The position numbers and the translations under genes are program-made. This document shows, piece by piece, positions 1 to 49,370 of a stretch of 64,000 bases of DNA. This DNA comes from Branchiostoma floridae. Taxonomy: Eukaryota; Chordata; Leptocardii; Amphioxiformes; Branchiostomatidae. The notes beneath the pieces were generated by a model, which saw only the letters and a program-made list of their open reading frames with translations, ran no database searches and was not told where the DNA came from. The stretch covers positions 19,596,953-19,660,952 of the forward strand of contig NC_049982.1 of assembly GCF_000003815.2 (NCBI RefSeq). The letters are read 5' to 3'. Numbering within the stretch: the stretch's first letter is position 1; every line of letters begins with the position of its first letter.

Positions 1-121
1 CGCCCACTAGCAATCTGCAGAAAGTCACGTGTACGAGCCTGAGGTGCGCAGTTAACTTTAACACTTGCACAAAGCACGTCTCGTCTTGCTGAAAACTTGT
101 ACTCCAAAACTTTTCAAAGAC

Positions 122-142
122 ATGCTGAAGTGGTCTAAACAG
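122..142 (+). CDS. Gene 1 exon 1, start codon
   Basis: ATG at 122 with G at -3 opens MLKWSKQ and runs in frame into a consensus donor (CAG|GTGAGT). Joined to exon 2 it supplies the basic n-region of a signal peptide. If this ATG is not used, the ATG at 535 in exon 2 gives a shorter signal peptide beginning MCWWVLL. Confidence 0.55.
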
Positions 143-3100
143 GTGAGTACAACTTAGTTTGCCACTTCGAATTTGAATATTCTTGTATGATGTTTAGTTT
201 GGCTGCTGAGAACCGGCGACTGTACACACGAATGTTTGATAAAACTGCTTTCATCTGAGAATGGCATGGTCTGAACTTTTAACCCTTCACTTTAAAGTTG
301 ATCAGGTTCTACAAGTTATACGTTGTATACGTGAACATAGCTAACAGAAAAGCGCTTTTTTCGTGCTGTTAACGCTGCATGCCTGTCAGAGTTATTTACC
401 ATTCACTAGACCTTTAAATGGAATTTGGTACGACAAAAGGCATTTTCCACACGAAATAGATGTCGACATGGAAATGTACTTACATCGTTGAATTTTGAAC
501 AAAAAGATTCTATTATTCACTTTTTCAGGCAAGAATGTGTTGGTGGGTTCTTCTTGGGCTTAGCGTCTTTATTTTACCTGCTGGAAGTGTAAGTATTGTC
601 CCCTCGCTGACCCCGGAAATAACACTGATTAAAAGGAAATGTGTACATGCGTCAATACGTGTTGAGCTTGTGTAGCTTGGGACCAACCAAGAAGGATCGT
701 ATGAGGGCTGTCTATTAAAATTGGTAGCCATTTGTTAGGCCAGCGCTTCATGTATTTTTAAGTTTTGACAACCTTTATGTGCAATTATTCCCGTTGATTG
801 TTCTTCCGACGTCTTCACTTTATTTCATCAAGTTTTACAGATATACGGACCTCTTGGTTTGTCCCTTAAATGTCGTCATATCCCCCCACTCCTGATAACA
901 CGCGCAGGTGTAAAGGCGTACAGGATACCGTGTTAATGATTAAACATGTGTGGACGGATTATGTTGCTAAATAGTTGAGGACCATGACACTTGCTGGACT
1001 GTTATATAACACTTACGGGCTCTGCTAAAGTATTAAGTGATCAAAACGTAGCTATAGTGACAGAAAAAAATGTTCTGGAAAATTGTACAAACCAGACCGT
1101 CGATTGTGGCACCAAGCAACATTAGAATTGTTTCTAGGTCACAATACCAAAATATGCATCCAGATGATGCAATATTTTGAAACCTTTTTCGTCAATCAGC
1201 AATTCTGTGTTATTGATCAGGTAACTGGTACAGAAGCAAAGAGCATCTGGTGGTATTTTAAAAGTTGGAATACGGAATATGTACTAGCGTTAAATATGTG
1301 AAGGATTCCACTCACCTCGTGAGCGCCATGAACATCGCTCATTCAAAATTTAATGGCTGACATAAAGTTGAGGTAAAAAGAGGAAGTAAAACCATAGTTG
1401 CCTCTAATTGTGTTTGCACAACCAGTGACTCATCATGGTACTACGTATATTTCTTTCATCGTCTACGAGCTGCCAGAGTAAACATAATTGTTATTCGCGA
1501 TCGACACGACACAATATAGATATTGATTTAAACAGCAATGTCCCAGACTGCATGTACGTCTTGACATATTGTGCCTGGAGAGATCATGGTTATCGTGCGG
1601 AAGGTCGAAAGTTCGACGCTCGTTCATTTTTATTGACCATATCTTTTTCTGTCACTTCATATTTCCGAAGAATAAGCACCAACAGAAAGTATTCTTCTGC
1701 CTGCAGACTCTAAAATGATTCAAAATCAATGCACCTAGGTTCATGACGACGCCGTCGACACAACAACCATCAAGATGGAGGGACAGGGATCAGACAATGG
1801 TCCTCTGTTCCCGCCATCCTTTGCTCCAGCACCAGGGCCAATACCCTTGCCGACTTCTGGCATTGCTATGATCACCAAACCCCGGGCTTTCGTGCCCAAT
1901 GGTAGGAACAACATCATTTTTTCACTGGGAATGGAATGAACGTTTTTCGGAGCAAGAAATGAGAGAGTCGAAAGCCCACCTAATCGCACTATTAAACAAC
2001 ATGTCCACATTACAATACCTGCAACGATAGCGGCGTCTTTCCTCCATTATACATTTCTTCCCTTTATATTTACAGCCTTTTATTTATTTTCTATTCCCTG
2101 CAACACAGATAATTCAGAAGAGGATGGAAAAGATGGTAGGATTAGCATTGAGGCGGTGGTCATCCCCATTTTGTGCGGAGTGTTAGTCCTTGTGTTATTG
2201 GTTTGTTTGCCATGAGATACAGGGCAGCAAGGACAAACAAACACCAGGTAATTGTATTAAAGCACACTTACCTTGCCTTAGACCATATAGACTGTTTCAT
2301 TGATTAACTCGGTGGGCGTACTTTCTCCATAGAGTGCGGTCTTGCGCTGCTACTGCCATGAGTTCGATGTTATTCATGCCCAGGAAATGTTGCACAGGAA
2401 ATATTCCCTTATCACAGAGTGTAAACCTTTATCGAGCACGGGTCTGGCTTAAATGTCATGATCAAGATTTATACTTTTCAAAAATCTAATCATTTAATTT
2501 GTTCAAGGTTCCTTCCTGCCAACAATGTATCAGTTAATTTTCCAACTATGCTGCGAACACGCATCAAACGTTTATGAAATATGTAATTCAGTGCCTTCTA
2601 AATCTTTTTGTGTGAAAAAAAAATCAATCACACTGGGACGTTGAAATGGAAGACGTTTTTGAATGATTTTCTATTCGCTTTTTTTCACAGAGTTTAGAAG
2701 AGCATATAGAGCTGGAACGTGGTTCAGCCGGCAGGCGACACCTAGCGGTGGCGGACCAGATAGTGAATTCAACCTTCCAACCCCGGCGCTCTGATGAGTT
2801 GACGTTGGAAGTTCCTGTCGACTGTACGTATCCCCTTATGGCCGAAACTGATGAAAATAACCTGCCAACGGTAGATCAGACAGTGAACTCTACTTCTCTC
2901 CCTCAGAACACCTCCGAATCGTCCCTAGAGCCCTCAGTCGATTGTACCTGTCCGCTCATGGACTACACTGACAAAAACAACATTTTTCTCAACGACGGAC
3001 TGTCAAAGGACGATTCGCAGCCTAATTCTCTAAATCTCTGGCCAGGTCCCTCTGCAGAACCAACTCCCGTGACTTTTCAGAAAATGGCACCATCAAATCT

Positions 3101-4808
3101 CTACATCCACCAGTTTTCCCGCCATTTTGACCACGATGGCGGAAAGTTGGCTGTCCCGAAGTTGTCCGATGTGGAGGTCATCATCCCTCGCGGGGCCATC
3201 CCGAAAAACCTGAATGGCGAGCTGGCGATTGAAGCCCGTGTGGTTAGACCGGATATCAATTTGAACCTGGCGGCTGGTGCAGTAGAGGAGAAACGTTGTA
3301 CCGAGCACGAACTCCAGCTCTCCCCAGCAGTCGAAATGCTAGCAGAGGGAATACTGAAATTCGACAAACCTGTCACCATCCGAATCCCTCACCGCGCGAG
3401 CGTCGACAAAGCCGATTGGTCACCACGAGTGCAGTGCAGCGAATCACAGGTCGGCTCTCAGATGCAGTGGAAGGACATCCCTCCCGAGAGCAAGGACAAC
3501 AACTCTGCCTTGGTGGACTGCTGCTATACTTACGACGCCAGCTACGTCTACGTCAAAACTACGCATTTCACGACTTATGTGGTTACGGGGTGTTGTAAGA
3601 AAAGGAGAGCTCTGGACCTGCAGTGTGTCGTGTTCGGACAGTATGTGGAGCGTGGTGAGGAACAGGAGGTGATATTCAGGGTGTACCTGTGTGACACCAT
3701 AGTGGACCACCGTCAGGTATGTCCCCAAAGCCCACATTGATTTTTGCATGATGATACATTTTGTTATAACTAAATGGCATTGGACGAAGAACCAGTAACC
3801 TTCTTTATGTTCCATGTTGTCCCTAGAGTCTAAAGAGCGATGAGGGGCAGTGTGGCGGGCGGGAGGTGTGCATGCCGCGCCCGCTGAGCTTGGCTCATGG
3901 GAAGAGCGACATCATTGTGACGTTATTGGATGAGGTCAAAAAGAGCGAGCCACCTGTAAGTAGTTGGCCGTGGACCGTAGACAGCCTACATGGGACGCAG
4001 ACTAGTCAACAGGTATCTTTACCGAAAAAGTTTCTGAGGAAACTGTTGTGTGTTTATTTGTCACCTTCCTTATCCTTTCAATCAATTGACTAACTGCAAG
4101 ATGAGTTGTGAGCAGATGTGGTAACTACGGCGATGAGTTCACCTTTTATATTTGATATCCCAGTCCATAAAGGCCCAGAGCTGCATTAAATGTGTCAAGT
4201 GCAGCCCGGCACACAGAGCACCGTTCGCTCAGTTCATCTGCAAACCGACGGACCCGACTGCGAGACAGTCCCACATCGTGGCGTCATTCGAGGTCAAAGA
4301 GAGGCCCGCACGACGAAAGAAGACCGAGGTAGACGAACCCCTGATCATGAGCGTGAGGGACTTTGAACTTGTTAAGGTAAGTGTTGGCACCTCGAAAAAC
4401 TATCATGTTGATTTTCGTACAAAGCAGTCATTCAAAATCATCGATGTATACATCTAAAGATACACGCTTGCTCCTTTCCTTGTACAGCAACGAGCCAAGA
4501 CTATCACGTGTCAGTCTGTGCGAGAAGGGGACCTTGCCAAAATTGCTGAACTCATCCCTATAAAGGGAGTAAAACCCTTAGCCCGCCAGTATCTGGACCT
4601 CACCGATGTAGAGATACAGGCAATAGAGAGGGACCACCAGAATGACTCCAGAGAGCAAACGACCCAGTTTCTGCTGGCATGGAGGCGGAAGGAGGGTTCT
4701 CGTGCAACTCTTGACAAGTTGGTCAAGTCCCTGACATCTTGTGGTCTCCACGATGCTGCGGATGTCGTACGCCAAATGCATGCTTCACAGTGTGTTTCAC
4801 TTGCGTGA
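122..4808 (+). CDS. UNC5CL-like membrane protein: signal peptide, TM helix, ZU5, UPA and death domains (8 exons)
   Basis: Exons 122-142, 529-588, 1739-1901, 2109-2247, 2691-3716, 3827-3955, 4164-4376 and 4488-4808 join with GT-AG borders to about 690 residues. Residues 1-27 form a signal peptide (hydrophobic VLLGLSVFILPAGS). Residues 28-97 are a short Pro-rich ectodomain with no Ig or thrombospondin module. Residues 98-114 are a transmembrane helix followed by basic residues. The linker at about 150-230 holds a tandem duplication. ZU5 starts near 270 (FDHDGGKLAVP, then IPRGAIP), UPA spans about 425-575 and a death domain about 590-680. This is the intracellular order of UNC5 netrin receptors and UNC5CL, which signal through death-fold contacts. 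Length exceeds human UNC5CL (about 518). Exon 4 is one base short for its phase, giving a TGA after the helix; a one-base assembly error or a real frameshift are both possible. A lancelet-specific ZU5-death paralogue is an equally good name, so no symbol is given. Confidence 0.8.
529..588 (+). CDS. Gene 1 exon 2, signal peptide
   Basis: The acceptor TTTTTCAG precedes ARMCWWVLLGLSVFILPAGS, a classic hydrophobic core with small residues at the end, then the donor GTAAGT. Phase 0 at both ends. Cleavage would fall near the Ala-Gly-Ser at the exon end. Confidence 0.65.
1739..1901 (+). CDS. Gene 1 exon 3, Pro-rich ectodomain
   Basis: The acceptor CACCTAG is followed by an open phase-0 frame of 54 codons (VHDDAVDTTTIKMEG..., then a PPSFAPAPGPIPLP stretch) ending at donor G|GTAGGA in phase 1. 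There are no cysteines and no recognisable domain, so the extracellular part looks like a short stalk. It also lies opposite a minus-strand ORF that is only its shadow. Confidence 0.55.
2109..2247 (+). CDS. Gene 1 exon 4, transmembrane helix (apparent frameshift)
   Basis: After acceptor CAACACAG the frame reads DNSEEDGKDGRISIEA and then a hydrophobic VVIPILCGVLVLVLLVC helix. Immediately after it the frame hits TGA, while the +1-shifted frame continues FAMRYRAARTNKHQ, a normal basic stop-transfer tail, into donor CAG|GTAATT in phase 0, exactly the phase needed by exon 5. One missing T in the short T run at about 2205-2208 explains everything. This is either an assembly undercall or a disabling allele. 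Confidence 0.6.
2691..3716 (+). CDS. Gene 1 exon 5, duplicated linker and ZU5 domain
   Basis: 342 codons in phase 0, from acceptor TTTTTTTCACAG to donor CAG|GTATGT. The first third is an acidic linker with two 40-residue tandem copies, each containing DQxVNST and VDCTxPLM. From 3114 comes a ZU5 fold: FDHDGGKLAVP, VEVIIPRGAIPKN, ELQLSPAVEM, KPVTIRIPHRASV and the closing THFTTYVVTG. The UPA domain starts at RALDLQCVVFG. Of the overlapping open frames on both strands, only this one has domain structure. Confidence 0.88.
2754..2993 (+). repeat. 120-bp tandem duplication inside gene 1 linker
   Basis: Two adjacent coding units of 120 bp (starting at 2754 and 2874) encode DQIVNST...VDCTYPLM...DENN and DQTVNST...VDCTCPLM...DKNN. 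The unit length keeps the frame. The first copy has YPLM, which fits a Tyr-x-x-hydrophobic sorting signal; the second has CPLM and has lost the tyrosine. Confidence 0.75.
3827..3955 (+). CDS. Gene 1 exon 6, UPA domain part
   Basis: 43 phase-0 codons between acceptor GTCCCTAG and donor CCT|GTAAGT: SLKSDEGQCGGREVCMPRPL and on through KSDIIVTLLDEVKKSEPP. It continues the UPA beta-sandwich begun at the end of exon 5. Confidence 0.8.
4164..4376 (+). CDS. Gene 1 exon 7, end of UPA and hinge
   Basis: 71 phase-0 codons from acceptor ATATCCCAG to donor AAG|GTAAGT. Contains the Cys-containing segment SCIKCVKCSP, then the UPA strand SHIVASFEVKERP and a basic hinge ARRKKTE leading into the death domain. 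Confidence 0.8.
4488..4808 (+). CDS. Gene 1 exon 8, death domain and stop
   Basis: From acceptor CCTTGTACAG the frame encodes a complete death domain of about 85 residues: GDLAKIAELIPIKGVKPLAR, YLDLTDVEIQAIERDH, then the hallmark Trp in LLAWRRKEGSRATLDKLVKSL, and LHDAADVV. TGA at 4806-4808. Phase 0 entry agrees with exon 7. Death domains pair homotypically in receptor complexes. Confidence 0.9.
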   Translation, partial: QRAKTITCQSVREGDLAKIAELIPIKGVKPLARQYLDLTDVEIQAIERDHQNDSREQTTQFLLAWRRKEGSRATLDKLVKSLTSCGLHDAADVVRQMHASQCVSLA

Positions 4809-5095
4809 AAGTCCAAACTTTGATTTATTTTTTGAGCATCTACAGAGTTTTTTTACCATTGAACAACATTTACAGAGGAAGCTGTCATTTGATTCATATT
4901 AGCAAACAGGTTTAGTCGCAAGGCCAATGGAATACATAGAGTCGAGAAATATACATGTGGTAGAGATATCGGAAACATATATGTGATAGTAGACGGTGAT
5001 TGAAATTACTGCAACAAGAGACTAATTCAAGAAGCTGGTGCTGGCTATATCTATACAAGCAGAGGAAGATGAATACCACACTTTTATATAATTTG

Positions 5096-5440
5096 TAATT
5101 ACCTTTGCCAGAATGGCTAAGGTTATGTTTTAGGCTTGTGAGTCTGTCTGTCTGTCTGTGTGTGTGTTAACAGCATAACTCAAGAAGCCTTGGATGGATC
5201 CCGATAGTATTTGGTAGGTGGGTAGGGGTCGGGAAAACGAAGGTCAAGTTCGATAATGGGCCCCCTAGCGGCTTGCTAAGGTACTGCAACAGAACCGCAA
5301 TTTTTGATATCTCGTGTTCTGGACATGCTGTGGTTATCATTTTTGGGTGGTAGATAGCCCTTGGGGCAGAGAGTGAGTGCTGTAAGTTTCCTACTTTGAA
5401 AGAGAATAAGTCAGGAAGGGATGAAAGGATCATCATGATT
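5096..5440 (+). repeat. Hairpin-led dispersed repeat, copy 1
   Basis: Begins AATTACCT with a small stem-loop (ACCTTtgCC ... GGctAAGGT), then TTATG, a (TCTG)n/(TG)n run and a conserved block around ACTCAAGAAGCCTTGGATGG. A second copy with the same layout lies at 61452. The far end is not defined. Confidence 0.5.
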
Positions 5441-6213
5441 TTTGGTATGCTGACAGCTTAAGTGATGCTTGATACAATTTAATATTAGTATTTAAATAGG
5501 GATCTAATTTGTATAAGCAACGGCAAAATGTTATGAAGCAACTCCAGGCATATAAAATAAAACATAATGAGTAACACATTTATGTCTACAGACATCATTC
5601 TACATAACAAACCTGGTTTATTTGGCAAAGGTATGTGTTCGTGGAACTCTAGTTTGTTTATAATTTTCAAAATATTACCTTTTCTGAAATTGTGTCTGTA
5701 TATATTGAACATCCCAGTTTTGTCACTTCGCTCGGACAGTGAAACACAAAAGCTTCATAAATTGTCTTATGCTAAGAGAAGAGTGTCATTTCGTTCATTC
5801 GTAAATGTAGGGAAGTAAAAGGTAAATCGTGCTGACCTGCATATGTATGTGTCTGCATGTATGTATGTATGTAAATACGCACGAATGCATGTAGGAGTCG
5901 TCAAAGGGAATAATTGTTAACTGGCAAATCAGTTTTCAACTGAACAAGAAACCAAACAGTCAGCCAAGTAACCATCCGCCAGCCGACCCAACTAACCAAC
6001 CAACCGACCGACCGACCAACTTGAACCAATGTCTGTCAGTCTAGCTGTATGTACGTAACGTTAGATGTATGTATGTGTGTGTGCATGTACTGAGTCGTTA
6101 AATAGTAGTTTTTATTATCTTTTGAAGCTCATCATACAGAGAGCCAATGATGGCGGGAGTAACAGTTCCCCCTGTAGAATTGATATCAGTCTGCCATTTT
6201 CAACCCAGGTTAC

Positions 6214-6312
6214 CATGGTGACGCCGTGACCAGAATGCTGATGTGTTTCCCAATATAAACCCCACCACACACACAGCGGCTGCGAGGATTATCAAGTACA
6301 GGATAGACATGA
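6214..6312 (-). CDS. Possible first coding exon of a minus-strand signal-anchor protein
   Basis: On the minus strand an acceptor (TTTTCATGCAG, ending at 6313) precedes ATG at 6310, then MSILYLIILAAAVCVVGFIL and GNTSAFWSRRHH, and a donor CATG|GTAACC at 6213. A hydrophobic helix followed by SRRHH suggests a type II membrane anchor or signal peptide. Read through without splicing it stops after 36 codons. No downstream exon was recognised towards 4809, so this could be a small protein, a gene fragment or chance. Confidence 0.25.
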
Positions 6313-8604
6313 CTGCATGAAAATTCACTAATATTGAGCTGAATGTAAAGCTAGCAGTCGATATCGTGACAGTGGCGAAAGGTTTTGTGGTCGTCCTTAC
6401 CGCAATCGATTATTTTCGGCTAGAGTGCCCCCCAAAGGTATCTGCTCATGTCAGGCGGACTACGCGTGGTGGAGGCCTCCCACTTTTCACCTGGACATGA
6501 GATGACCTTCCTTTTAGTGACAGTACTTAGTGACGACAGCCCAGCACCTCCCCCGGGTTTACATTACCGCAGAAACTGCTGCATGAATCAGCAATTCGTA
6601 TCTCTATAGCAGAATCGTTTTCATATCGCCCGACCTCTTTATGTGGGCAATCTTCGGGAAGAAAGTGCAGAAGGCATTAGCTCTAAGACGCTAAAAGCAG
6701 TGATATTGGCCATTCTATTTCGAACAGCCGTGTAAGTGCTCTATTTCTCCGACCAAATTGGCCCTTTCCAGGGCAAGACATATGGGAAATGTCTTGGGAC
6801 TGATTTGTCCTTCTAGCTGTTTTCTCAGACGGATCAGTGTTTGTCCTTAGATGTCCCTATTGAATGCGGTAGAAATTTGATGGAGCACAACCAGGAATAT
6901 GAAAATGATGTAATAACAACGTCTAGACATGTTATATGATGTGACTACAGTGAATAATGTCTGGAAAAGACGATTATGTGAAATTATTGCAAAATGATAC
7001 AAATAAACCTGGATCTGAACAATGCCCTTCTACTTAGTGTAGAAATGCCGTATTTTCTCTCTGTACGTTTAAGTGCCTCTTCACTTCTTTATATTTGTCT
7101 GCGATGACGCTCCTCAACTAAAATTTATTTCGCGTATTTTCAGGTGGTTATCCACATTTCTCGATTTCCCAAAATATTTCTCATCACTTTCATACATATT
7201 TTTCTGAAGTCACGTGTTGTTTCATCCCTTAGAAGGCCATCAAATTCACTTTAAGGTAGTGGATAGCGCCATCAATTTGAGGAGAGGAGACGCCATCGGC
7301 AGGAAAGTTGAAATAAACGCACCCTCTTGGAGCAGTCAAATCTGTTTTCAAAATTTTTCAGATCATAAATCTAGAGGTCTTTACCATCTCCAACACGGAT
7401 AGGCTATCTCTCTACAGACCGTACCAGCCTTCCTGGTAAGCTCACCGCACCACGCTGAATACAGAACCTACTCAGTCAGCCTTTCAGAAAACACAGTAAT
7501 GGGTTCAACGACTGCTTTACCATAACTAGACACGTTTTCCTAGACGTGCGCCTGCACGTACTACTGAATCAAGGTCATCAATATTTCAACTGGAGCCTTT
7601 TTTATAAGTAGCAGTCCTTTGGTTTTTACATTAATTTGTCCTTTCTTCCTTCTTATCTAAAATAATTTGACACCAAGACAGAACGCCTAATGGAAACAAA
7701 CATCCATGAAAGGTTGTTGGCATCAGGGCATGACGGGTTGGCGCCTGACGTTCTGTTGATATGTAACTCATGTAGTAATGTTAGTGACCGCCAGGAAGCA
7801 GGAAGGTGAAATAGAGATTTTATGATCTCTTTAATGAGAGACTAGACTCAGCGCCTGTTTCGAAAGGAAGTACTTATTGCTCGTCACCAAGCGACGGAGC
7901 TGACTTTCTATTTTAAGCCGATCTGTCAGCATCTGGCCTTAGGTAAATCACCTTCCGTCTGAGTGAGGGTAATCTCACAAGCAGATTTGGGGAGAGAAAA
8001 CCGTGGCGTATATTGTGTTGTATCTAAGTTGATCTACTACTTATCATAGTTGATCTACTACTACACAAACACACCCGCCCACCCTCGTCTGTAGTGAATG
8101 GGCCAACTGCGACTACTGGCAGTTTTGGCATGGCCTATACCCATGGCACACAGATTGTTGGCACACGTTTGACTCTCCTGTCACTTCCTGATGCTGTTGT
8201 TCGTTAGAAGCAGCCAAAGATTTGGCCTTGGCGTGTTTTCCTTGCGTTTCGGTGAGACCTTTCCCTACGCCCTCTTAGTTACAGGGACCTCCACCCGGTG
8301 GATGGGACAGTTAGGGAACTCGTGTATTGAAACATATTGCTCCTGGTGTATTGCCCGGCAAGTAACCTTATATTCCATGTTGCTTTTGATCATCAAAGAG
8401 ATGTGAAATGTGCATCACAGGAAGCAAGGACAGCCATCCAGCAATCTGATGAGGGTTGACAGTTCTGAAAAATCTGTGGTTAATTTCAGTTTGTCAATGA
8501 CATTTTATATCATACTTGATAGATTGTCTTCATGGCAGGGCTCGAGTGCACTATTTTACGCTTCAAAACCTTGGTTTGAGATAAAAATGCAATTATAATT
8601 ATCA

Positions 8605-8699
8605 AAAGCCTTAGAAATAAAGCAAGTGCCCCCAGGTCTTACATGGTAGGCTTCTGAAGAAACTATTTCGGGCTTGAATAAATATATTTCTAAGGCTTT
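8605..8699. repeat. 95-bp foldback (MITE-like)
   Basis: Termini AAAGCCTTAGAAATA and TATTTCTAAGGCTTT are perfect 15-bp inverted repeats around a short AT-rich centre. No target-site duplication was obvious. Confidence 0.5.
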
Positions 8700-9879
8700 C
8701 AGAAATGTTTAACATCTCTGTTTCAGCCAATCAGCACTGGCTTAGGCATTACAACACACCACCCCAGTTATGGCTTAATTGCATAAACGTAACAACAAGT
8801 CGTTATATTTTATACATGGTCAGATGGAGGGGACAATACTAGATTTCATGATATGAAGTAAGGAATTCATGTTCAACATAGCCGGCCGTGGTCCTGAGGA
8901 AAGACCCCTCCCTCTGGCCCTGGGCGATTTGGAACAGGACTCACAGGTCTATTTTTGCCAGAACATAAGGTGGGCAAAGTACAGAATTTTATCATGATCA
9001 AGTGTCTACCTTTCGTTTAGCCTTGCCAAACGAAAAGAAAATATCGTAATTAAGGTCCAACACGTGCGATGGTGCGGTGTGAGTGGTTCAAAACAAACAG
9101 TCCCTTGGCCGCACCTGGGTCAATTACTGTCGTATTGAGGTCACCTGAGTGGCGGCGAATGGCAGCTCGCTCCAGACCCTTGCGATTGAGCCCTCGCAAT
9201 TCAGTCCCATGCTGCCAAGAGGGAGGAGTCGGCCCACCCAATAATTAGAATGATAATATTAATATGAAATATCTTAATAACCACCTGTAACTCTCCAAAC
9301 TGAACGGATCATATGTTTGTCCCCCGAGGTTTTCTCCAGGCATACAGATGCTTTATCTGTTGTATTTGTACAAAGCTCGGTAGCTTATCAACATCATAGC
9401 ATTGTTTATATTGAGGTCGTATATATTTCACAGCGTAATGTTCTAGTAAGCATCCATTTGGCATCACCCTACACATTATAATAAGGATATGAAGGATGTG
9501 ATTATTGTGAATACAGAAGGATGTGATTATTGTGAAATGTGAATACAAACAAATGAGAAGCTACATATCAGTAATCGATACCACGTTAATGCAAAGGACA
9601 ATGTCTGTCATCCTCTTTTCTCATTACAGACCAAGGCACGAAATGTCCAATTAAATCGTTATATACCAATTCTGCACACATAATTTAAGCCTAATATAAT
9701 AAGCAGAAACTGATATCTGCCGCGGTATGCCGCCAATATACCCCCCTACTGGCATGAAATGGTTTGTCCCAATATGGGATACCATTTGTATACACAAGTA
9801 CCTGCATCTGATTATCCTTAGATTGGCGGCTCCCTCCTTCCCTTGTTAAATATTTCTCTCGACACGGGCGTATTTTCCG

Positions 9880-10174
9880 GAGGTCAGAGCACAGCCGGGT
9901 TTATTTTTAGCCGGGAAGACGGTGGTCTTCTAGCACGCCCTTCCCTTCTCGTCTCAGTCTCGGGCTGAACCACAACACACAGGCGGTGTAGACTGGGGGC
10001 ACGGCCGCAGCAACCCGCTATCGGGACTGCCGACCGACAATCGGGAAATAACGGTCGGTCAGTTTATTCGCAGTGTATTTTGCTGCCACGAGACTCCAGG
10101 ATCTTGAATTTCTCCTCCTCAACCGTGTGTCCGAGAAGACATTGTTCTTGAAACGTCTCATCACACTCGACGAT
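9880..10174 (+). promoter_or_regulatory. Probable ANKRD55 promoter and 5' UTR
   Basis: GC-richer and CpG-richer than the flanks, directly upstream of the ANKRD55 start codon, with an inverted CCGGG pair around TTATTTTTAG (9895-9915), which fits an MEF2-type A/T-rich box. The transcription start cannot be read from sequence alone. Confidence 0.4.
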
Positions 10175-48466
<38,292 letters not shown>

Positions 48467-48786
48467 CCATCGATCAAGTTCAACGAATCACAACTGCAAA
48501 GTAAGGGTCTGAACGACGTCTCTCAATAAGACTCTTCATCAATTTGTGGTATGAAACTTTACCTCCTGACTGTGGAGGAATATGCATCTATGTCCACACG
48601 CATATCTCCAGAACATGTGGATATTATACAACGGCTACTGGGTAACCATTTATTACCTACAGAACACTTCTTCTGCTGATCTATGTCGTCAAAATGAATG
48701 AAATGAACGATTTCACATTATTATGAGGATGATTGACCCATGCTGTGATAAGAACACAGTCCTGAAATGGAAACAATGCATAACTT

Positions 48787-49370
48787 AACAGGCGGCGGCA
48801 GCAAATTTCTTTTGTGGGGGCAAAATATTGGTGATAGATTTGTGAGCATGTTGTCACGTCCGGTGTTCTGCCTGGCTTTGCCGAGTGGAGTTCATGTCGG
48901 GAGCAACATTTGCGTGACATCACAGACCGCCTACCGTGACGACGGACCCTTTCACTAATTCTCATAAGCCTACACGATGACACGGACCAAGCATTCCCCT
49001 TCCTGTTCTTTGCTCTATTCCCGGTAAAAGACATGGTAAGAGGGATATGCCTTTTACCAAGAATAGAACAAAGAAAGGAAGGGGGATGCTTGGTCCGTGT
49101 CAATGCCGACGCTCCCCCAATACATTTTCACCATGTCCAGCGCTTTAGGCGCGAGCCGTCGCAAGGGAGGTTTGGGAACATTTAAAATCTGGACCTTTTC
49201 ACCATTTCCTGCCTTTTTTGGGGCAAATTTTGCTGGTGGACTAGCTGGGTTTATGAAATTTCTATTGGTGAAAAAATACACATGGGTTTCAGCTTGATTT
49301 TTTGTGGGGGCCATGTCCCCACAACATATTTTTTTGTGGGGGCGACTGCCCCCACTGTGCCGCCGCCTCA
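48787..49370. mobile_element. Foldback element with GGCGGCGGCA ends
   Basis: Left end AGGCGGCGGCAG (about 48791) and right end TGCCGCCGCCT (about 49368) are inverted; GTGGGGGC boxes sit inside both ends. A 123-bp hairpin is nested inside. No target duplication or transposase seen. Confidence 0.5.
48979..49101. repeat. 123-bp imperfect hairpin
   Basis: GACACGGACCAAGCATTCCC (48979) pairs with GGGGATGCTTGGTCCGTGTC (to 49101). Homology continues inwards through a TTCTTTG...GGTAAAAG segment to a short loop, arms about 52 bp with few mismatches. Confidence 0.85.

Larger units (their letters stand above)
4809..9880. other. Intergenic, repeat-rich, mostly without recognisable genes
   Basis: Holds a hairpin-led dispersed repeat (5096-5440), short (GTAT)n and (CCGA)n runs near 5840-6010, one exon-like stretch on the minus strand (6214-6312) and a 95-bp foldback (8605-8699). 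The remaining reading frames (for example 7214-7402, 8191-8598, 9050-9241) show no domain and no consistent splice context. No polyadenylation signal for gene 1 could be fixed with confidence. Confidence 0.5.

Noticed and set aside
3093-3815. Minus-strand and alternate-frame ORFs over the ZU5 exon (3093-3379, 3444-3815)
   Set aside because: They overlap the strongly supported ZU5/UPA frame and carry no domain.
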